Assembly: GCA_963681505.1 (NCBI GenBank)
Contig: OY811987.1
Coordinates: 4,446,978-4,510,977 of the forward strand
Direction: 5' to 3'
From: Eunapius fragilis
Taxonomy: Eukaryota > Porifera > Demospongiae > Spongillida > Spongillidae
DNA length: 64,000 nucleotides
A program made the translations under genes and the position numbers. Each line of letters opens with the position of its first letter. Positions within the stretch are counted from its first letter, which is position 1. Below, piece by piece: positions 25,601 through 34,600 of the stretch. The notes under the pieces were generated by a model, which had not been told where the DNA came from, searched no databases, and worked only from the letters and a program-made list of their open reading frames with translations.

Positions 25601-28600
25601 CCAATCAAAGCTGCATGCATTTGCACCACTATGGGGTCATTCCATATCATGTGGGACTCTATTTGGACGCTATGCTTTCGATTTTGGTGCAGATACTTGT
25701 GACCTAATATGAAAGTTAGTTTGGCCCCAAAAAATTGTAATAACGCAAATGGTTTACAAAATACACTGGTAATGAATAATTAATTATTTTTAACTTTGAT
25801 GAGTCATATACAACATAACTCCCTTCTCACAGAACGTGTTATGCATCACATCGATGCTCTCTTACTGTACAATCCAACTATAATACTGTAAGCGTCATAA
25901 TTTAAGGAATGTCACAATTCCTTAACGATTCCTTAATTGTGAAAATGCTGTAAAAGGTGTGTGCTATTAGAAATCTATTCGCGCACACTTGGAGAGAATG
26001 CCCAACTCAATATAGTATTGTCAGCTTAGGTGGCGGTGTGGTTGGGGGCAAATTAGTAACCTTTCTCCACATACAATAATCAGTACAGAAGAAAGTACGT
26101 GGCCCCCACTCCTCCTCCCCACACATAAACCAAGCCACGCCGCCACTGTAGGCCAGGTCGGGCCTCATCCAACAAACTATTCTGATTTAATTCACAAAGG
26201 CGATCGAATCTAGGCCAAAACCAAGTGCTAGATAAGATCCATGGGGTGTAGACGCTCAAGGTAGCTCTTGAGGGCACATGCCCTATTCCTTAATTCAAGA
26301 AAATTTACGCGCAGCGTTCTCCCTTAATTACGAAAACCCTTGCACGTAAAGCCAAGATTCCTTAATTGTGACATTCCTTAAATTATGACGCTTGCGGTAT
26401 GTTTTTTTAGAGGAAGTGAAAGGGTTAAATCATAAAGCATGGATTTCAATATTTAAGTCATTTGCACAATGATACTATTTTTAAAAATTTGTAAATGTAA
26501 GACATTGTCTATGTTTTTACTAAGTAAAAAAATCTGCGTATCTGCTAGTTTTGGGAACTAGTTCAGTGAGGACTGATTTCAAAATTTGAAGACATTGTGC
26601 ATATCACTTTGTTACCTTGCAGATGTACATGTACATGCATGTGGTATATCAATGAACCACATGACGGGTGGCTCTAAGGATTTTCTCTTAATGTCTATCT
26701 GCACAAGCATCACGTTCCCCAGGGGTAATGTAGCCCAATAATCATATTTTGAAAAATGGTTGGAATGCACTTTGTAATGCTTATTCAGAGTGTGGAATTC
26801 CATGTTCCTAATACCAGTCCATACTCTTTTGTGGCCACATACCAGGATCCTCTTTCTGACTGCAAACTACAGACAGTCACAGCAAAAGTAGTATTCATTG
26901 TTCACTTCCTTGAAAATACAGACACATACTTCCTCCTACCTCCTCCTGCACAACACTGCATGCTCTTAATCGTAACTGGCAAATCATCGTGCCATCAATT
27001 TCAACACAGAATGGCTTAATAACGGTGACAAGCGTTTTCATTGTACTTATTGTACAATGAAGATTACAAGCCATCAAAGTCCGTTACCCCTGGGGGAACG
27101 TTCGTTCCCCAGGGGTAATGCTTGATCATTCAAACATTACCAATTAGATATATTCAATTTCAAATCTGACAGCTATTTTGGTTTACTCATAACTTTATGG
27201 AGTAAATAAACTTGAAATGATTTGAATTATGTAGTGTCGTTATTTCAGGCTTGTATGAATAAGAATGAGTCCCTTTCTATGGGTTTATGGTATCATCACC
27301 ATCATCATCTCTCCACATGAACTTGAGGATTTACGGATAGTCCTAGTGAAATAAAAATATTTTTGCTTTGTATGTGGTGTGTTTACTTCTCCTTCATGAA
27401 TTGACCTTGCTTTTTCTCTGCTTCTTCTACTGTACTACCTATTCTTCTTACAGGACCCGTATTTCCGTATGACTCGTGATGTGGCTCCCCGTCTTGGGTT
27501 CTTCAAGCCAGCTTTGCTCCATTCCTCCTTCTTCCCAGCACTGCAAGGACCCCAGTCCAAGATGAGTGCCAGCGATGCCTCTTCATCCATATTCCTCACA
27601 GATTCCCCAAGTGAAATCAAAAATAAGGTATGAAATGAAATTATGTTATTGCAATAACTGTCACAAAAAAGTAATATGTTATACTATTTGCCTTTTTAGG
27701 ATCAAATGTTAATTTGATATACATTTATGTATTACATCATGTACATGTGGTGATTGAAAAGTCTTTGATTGGTATAACTCCAGAACTGAAGTTTTGCTGT
27801 TTAAACCACAATATATAGCAATGACCAGCTTAAAGTTTTGATGAGTAGTTATTAAAAATTATTGCTCAGTTTATTATCACCTTGACAATGCATTCAACAC
27901 CACCCAGCTGGGTGGTGTTGAATGTTGATCAAAGAACTGAGCAATAATTTTTAATAACTACTCATCAATAACTAAGCTGGTCATTGGTATATTTTTTGGT
28001 TTAAACAGCAAAATTTTTCATTGTTCAGTTCAGCAATTCAAAGATTTTGCACGACTTTTTAATCACCCTGTATATTTTGGTCCTCTGAAATAATCAAGAC
28101 CATTTAGAGCATTTGTTTCTTCTATGTCACAAACTAGTGTGCACACGTATATAAGTACATGTATCACATATTAGCCCTTCCTCCTCCCCCACCTCTAACA
28201 AGTAAAAAACACAGTACATCATATTGTGCTGAAAATGTTTGTGCAAACATTCGCAGTTCACAGTGATCGGAGATGCACATGTTTAACACCAGCCATTTTT
28301 TTGTTAGGGGGTTGGGGGTGAGGAGGTTATAAGCAGTAAATTTTGTGCCATATTGTTAACACGTCTCATTGTTGTTCTTGCAGGTGATGAAGTATGCCTT
28401 TTCTGGTGGAAGAGATACGATAGAGGAGCATCGAAAACTGGGTGGGAACACTCAGGTAGATGTTTCCTATCAGTATCTCTCCTTTTTCCTGGAAGATGAC
28501 GAGAAGTTGGCAACAATTAAGAAGGTAAAATTGTTGCGCATAGGGTTGTAAATTTGAGCCAACCAGTACAACAATGTAGTTGTTATATGTATGTGGTTTA

Positions 28601-31600
28601 AAACGCAGAACAAGGTTTAGTGTAGTGGTGATGAAATCCATCCACAGCTGCTAACTGGGTGGGGCCAAGATTAGTTGGACGTGTAGCCAGTCAGCCATGA
28701 GGGAAGGACAGGTGGTCATCATTTCAATCCGACAGTGGCCACAGGCACTATCTCATCAGAACAAATATAACCGTGCTTACTTGGGCTAGCCCAACTAATA
28801 CCAAGGTATCTATGGGGTCATTCCATGTGCCGTCAGCCACAAATTGGACACTACCCTTTAGATTTGTGTGTAATTGATCATATTTTTTTGACCTAATATG
28901 GATGTTACTTTAACGCAATAAAAATTTTAATAACGCTAATGGTTTACGATATAACACCATCATGAATAATTAATTGTTTTCTACTTTGAAGAGTCATAAC
29001 TCCCTACTCACAGAATGTGTATGGTTTTGGCATCACATTGATGCTCTCTTAGTGTACAACCCAACTATAATATGTTTTTATGGAAGAGGCGAAAGGGTTA
29101 AAGAATAAATGTTTATACAGCACGGTTTTCAATATTTAGGTCACTTGAAGATTGAAAATCCCAAAAAAAAAATTTGTAAACGGAAGCTGTTCATTGTCCT
29201 TACATTAAAAAAAAAAAAGTCTGAGTATTGGCTAGTTCTGGGAACCACAAAAGGTTAAATGGCACGACACCATTTTTTATTTCTTCATGGTTGATTTTCG
29301 CATTAATTAGAAGTAAGTTTAATGTGTTGTCGGAAGTTAGTAGTAGTAGTAGTGCTGTTACCAGGCTTCTGATCTGGAGGAATCTAGGGGGGAGAGGGAT
29401 GGGGGTGGGAAGTGGCCAGCCCCGCCCCTTATGCCAGCTTGGGGGGATAGGACGTGAAGTCCCCCCTTTTCCCTTTCTCCTCTAGAAGTCACAGACTATG
29501 ATAGTCTGGAGAAAGAAAGAAAGAAAGAAAGAAAGAAAAGAAAGAAAAGAGTCACCAGCCAAGTGTGTCCTCGCACGCCACGTGGTATCCCTCCTATCGG
29601 ACTGCGCATGCGTTAGGAACCTCCCACATTAACCTAGGTTAACTCGTTATTAACCTTCATTTAATGTGTTGTCGGAACTTAGTAGTAGTAGTGCTGTTGC
29701 CAGGCTTCTGATCTGGAGGAATCTAGGGGGGAGAGGGATGGGGGTGGGAAGTGGCCAGCCCCGCCCCTTATGCCAGCTTGGGGGGATGGGACATGAAGTC
29801 CCCCCTTTTCCCCAAGGAGGGGTATGTGCCAAGACCCCTCCCCCCCAAGCTGTAATTAGGTAATCGCTGTAGTGCTCCCTACCTGCCCTGACCCAGATCC
29901 AGAATATGGGATCCCGTGCGGTATCGCATGGGCTATGATATGCAACACACATCTACAATTGCTACAAATCGGCCTGGGGGGCAACCAGTTTTGCCGCTAC
30001 TGAACGCAACTGGAATGGCAGGGTTCGGATGTAGACCATGTATGCTGCGCTCTCCCACCTCCCCAGTGTCTTGATCAGAGAGTCTTGCAGACCGCATGCT
30101 GCTGCCGTTGTCGCTGCCCCGATCCTGAAGCTGTGACCGGAGTAGTGAGAGGGGTCAACCCCAGCCCTCTCCAGTGCCCTTCTGACTTCTGCCACCAAGG
30201 GGTCCCGAGTTAAACGGCGACCATCTTCAAATAGAAAGAAAGGTCCTGGCTGTGGTCCCCGCTGGACCATGTAGGCTAACACTGCGGCTACCGGGCAGAG
30301 CTGGCTCTTCGTCCCTCCAATGTGAACAGTCACTCCCCTACGGAAAGGATCCGTCTTGGACGTCTTTATTGCCACCGTGATGTAGGTCGGGTTAACCAGG
30401 CTATTGGCTCGTACATCTCCGTAACTGAGGTGGACAGACAGGTCATAAGCACCATCAGAAGGCACTACTATCTCCCCTGATCGCAGGAAGCCAAAGAAGC
30501 ATATGCAGGAGGCAGCCCAGAGCATAGATGCATCCCATCTCTCTGGTACCCTCGACCATACGTCCCGCATCTTCCTCAGGATAGGGAGAGTTATGGGTAG
30601 GCGCGGGCGAGGTTTCACCACTGCCAGCTTGCGGAATCCTTTTAAGACGTACTCGAGGTGTGGCACGCCTCCAATGTCAGGACCCCAAGGAAATCTGTGC
30701 AAATCGGATGCCTGAAAAATACGTTTTGGCTGTGGAGCAGGCTAAGCCCTCTATAGAGAGACGCGACAAATAGTGACAGTGAGCGTTCGGATACTGGGAA
30801 TGGCGCTGTATTCAAAGTTGCACACATCCTGATATAGCGGTCACTTCCTGACCTGTAAGTGGTCTTGGTCGAGTCAGCTAAACCCGCCGAAAACAATTGC
30901 TGAATAATTGCACCCAATTTACTGACGTCCAGTCCGGTCGCACGGTCACCAAGACGCTTTCTAGCTGTGGAGGGATGCTGTACCGCCGTGCTGCGGGAAC
31001 CTGTGAATGGAAATATGCAAAATCATTGCGAGACAAAGCGTCGGCTAATTTGTTGTCCTTTCCCGGGATGTGTGAGATGGTTAACATTAGACCAAACTTT
31101 GCCTTAATGAAAAACAAGCACCGGATCAAGTGCATCGTCCATGTATCCTTCGAGCTGCCCGCATTCAAGCTGATGGCCGCCGCCTCATTGTCGCAATAGA
31201 CATGGATCTTCTTATTGATCCACTCCTCTCCCCAAACTGCGCAGGCTAGCACTAATGGTAGCGCCTCTTTCGGTGTGATGTATGTTTCTACCCATTCTGG
31301 TGGCCATGAGTACTGCAGCCAACCATCTGGCCACCATGCCGCACAACCCAGGTTCCCAGATGCATCAGTGTGCACCACAACATCGGCTAGTTGAGGGTCC
31401 CCAAAAGGTATCATAGAAACGCCATTCCAAACATCCAGGAACGTGTGCCACCACATTAGGTCAGACCTGAAGGCCTCGCTGAGCCGAATGAGCCGCTGGT
31501 TACTGTGGACACCCCGCAGAAGGTCCAGCATCCTCCGAAGGAACGATCTCCCTGGGCGGACCACTTTGCAAGCATTTTCGAGCTTGCCCACCACGGATTT

Positions 31601-34600
31601 TAAGTCGCGTGCCACGGCTACTTTTTTATATAGCCACGATGATACGAGTGCTCTAAGCTCAGTCAGCTTCTCTTCTAGCAGGCGAAGAGTTAGCTGTTGT
31701 GAATCTATCTCGACTCCCAGAAAGGTGATCTTGGCCGACAGCCCGGCCATTTTGTGCTCAGCAATCGGAACCCCCAGTCTCTGAAACACCGATCTTAAGA
31801 TGAGGAGATAGTCACTGCATTCTGATGAGTCTGGCGCTCCGAAAACAATGAAGTCATCAAGGTAATGTAAGGCCTCTTGCATCCCCTCATTTCTGCAAAC
31901 CCACTCGAGAGCGTCTGCCACTGCGTTGAAGATCTTGGGGGCTGACCTCATTCCGAACGGCAATACTGTATCCATAAAATCCACTCCCTCGAACTGCATT
32001 CCCAGGAGCCATCGGTCCTGAGGGTGGACCGGCACCAGTCGGTATGCCGCTTTGATATCTATTTTCACCATCAGAGTTCCTCGGCCAAGCTGGACTATCG
32101 ACTCAGTTGCCTGGTCCACTGTCGCGTACTTGAGGGACCACAGCTCTTTGTCAATACCACAATTGACAGAGGCTCCCTCTGGTGAGGAAAGGTCCAAAAT
32201 TAGCCTCCACTTGCCTGTTGTCCCCTTCGGTATCACTCCAAACCGGCTGATCTGCATCATCTGTGACCACGGTGGACCCAACAATCCCACCACTCTTCCC
32301 TCTGAGCACTCTACTGCCAGGTACTCCCAGATGACTTGGGCATGCTCCCGAGCCGAATGTATATTTCCGGTAGTGCTCTGGCACCGATGGTGGGCTTAGT
32401 CGAACCCCACTCGGAACCCTTCTCTTAGTCCCGTTACTATATAGTACCTGTATTGCAGGTCTGGGTGGGATTTCAGCGCCTCCTCCCACTCTGACCACTC
32501 TAGCGATGTTGTGATGCGACTCCATTGGGGTGGTGGTACACGCCGTGTATCCCAAGTGGCCCTACAATGTTCGAGTGCCAGCAGGTTATCTGTTTACCGA
32601 TAGACGCCTGCGCCAAAATGATGACATACAGTATGTGAACGGCATGCAAAATATTTAATCAGCTGAACAGTTAATAACACCACCATGTATGCCACCTGAC
32701 AAAGCTAACCCTTATGCCCCAATGCACAAGGCCTAGGGCGCTTAATGCCTGCTGTTTGAGGCCGGCTGCACTGCTTCAGTGGGTGGTCACCACCACAGCC
32801 CAGGCATGTGTGTCAGTAGCGGCAGCTTTGGTAGGAGCAACGCAACTCATTCCATCGGCGGCATATCTCCTGGAAAGGGCTGCTGGCGATCTCGCCAGAA
32901 GCGTGAAGTCTCGTTGAGCACGCTGCGAACACAGCTTCCAGCGTCCTCTCTAGGTCAGACTTTACTGAATAAGGGCAATCCCGAACGGTGTGGTCAATTG
33001 ACGCGCAGGTGCTACAGCGCGGGATGCCCTGTGCCTTCCCAGTGAAGCACACAGCATACAGGGATGGGTTTATTCGGGACCATATCCTGTTGCCCGTGCT
33101 GGCTGCCTGCCTTCTGAAGGCCGAGTCGTATCCGGTCCAGGTTGGGCCGTACTCCCCGCTTGCCCGAATGATTCCTGTCATGTACGCTAGCAACTCCGGT
33201 ACCGATTCTGGGAATCTTCGCGACATCACGCTTGTGTATGCTGCAAAACATTGCACCCATGGGATCAGCTCGGTCACCGGGCGCCTGCGACGATTCCCCA
33301 CTACTAGCCCAGTGTTGGGTTCGTCTGATTTCTGTGACCAGCTTTCTGCCACCATCTCGCTCATTTCCACGAACTCCCATCTCCAAATTTTCTATGCCAG
33401 TTTTCTGGGTACTGGAGCCATTCCCTCGCCCACCGAGATTCCTGGCTCGTTATGCTGATCTGGCATGCTGTGTGTCCCCGCCGACTGCATCGTGCTAGGA
33501 GCTGACTGGACCTGCTCCGTATTGTCTTGCCCATTTACAATCGGAATATCGGCCTGAGCAAGTGTGGAGCCCGACGGCATCGACCCGATCTCTTCCCCTA
33601 GAATGAGATGGTGATCAAGCAGTAAGTGGCCACTCACATACACTGCATGCTTCTCGACCCACCCCATTATCGCGTATAGGACCGCCTTAGCCAAGGTTGA
33701 CTATATTGCTAAGTTGCGCCATGCTCTGAGTTTGCGAACGATATTAATACGGCCGGGCGTGCTCTGTTGGGCCTAGCGGTAACTGCCGGGGTATTGGTCA
33801 ACTGAGTTCCCCTCGCCGAAGTAGCGTTAAACTGAGTGATACCCGCCGGGGTATTGATTGAGCAGGTCTACTCGCCAGAGTACCATACCGCTTAGTGATA
33901 TCCGCCAGGGTATTGATCAAGTGCGTTCTACTCGCCGGAGTAGCGTTCGGCTTAGCGATACCTGCCCGTGTATTTGGTCGCGTGGGCTCTACTCGCCGGA
34001 GTAGCGCTCGGCCTAACAATACCCGCCGGGGTGTTGATTGAGTGGGCTCTACCCACTGGAGTAGCGTTCGGCTCAGCGATACCCGCCGAGGTATGGGATC
34101 TACTCGCCGGACTGAGTAGTTTTAGTGCTTCGCAAGGGTAGTGGATACTAGTGTATAGAATGCTATCCCACAACAAATAAGGGAACCTAATGAGCCGAGG
34201 CCCGTCATCCCGGGTGGGGAGATCAAAAACTAAACGGGAGGGGGTTGGGGGGGGGTATACTCCTACCGGAAGATGACTGAAGTCTGCTCGTCATCCTCGC
34301 CCTTTCCTCTTCCAACGCCTTCTCCACCATGGTTTTGACCATTCTCTGCAATTCCTCATCAGCCATTTCACAACACGAAAAAAGAAAAGAATCACCAGCC
34401 AAGTGTGTCCTCGCACGCCACGCGGTATCCCTCCTATCGGACTTTGCATGCGTTAGGAACCTCCCTCATTAACCTAGGTTAACTCGTTAACCTTCATGTT
34501 GTTTAGATATGTCTCAAGGGTATTACATAATTCTGTCTTCAGCTATAACAATTACAAATGGTGTTGGTAATTAAAAAATGATTTTTAGTAAATCGAAATT

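Larger units (their letters stand above)
29318..34497 (-). mobile_element. Ngaro-type (DIRS order) retrotransposon, decayed
   Basis: Read on the minus strand the order is A1 (34497-34377), gag, RT-RNase H, tyrosine recombinase, B1 (29813-29661), A2 (29660-29536), B2 (29473-29318). A1 and A2 share AGTGTGTCCTCGCACGCCAC and CGTTAGGAACCTCC; B1 and B2 share TTAATGTGTTGTCGGAA and GTGGCCAGCCCCGCCCCTTA. This split direct repeat layout, with a tyrosine recombinase instead of an integrase, is diagnostic of Ngaro/PAT-like DIRS elements. It lies in WARS intron 8, opposite to the gene. Stops in gag and pol and a frameshift in the recombinase make it inactive. Confidence 0.88.

Noticed and set aside
32151..32555. 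Separate 134-codon gene upstream of the Ngaro RT
   Set aside because: Only part of it is in the RT frame; the rest is a shadow created by the TAA stop and neighbouring frames.
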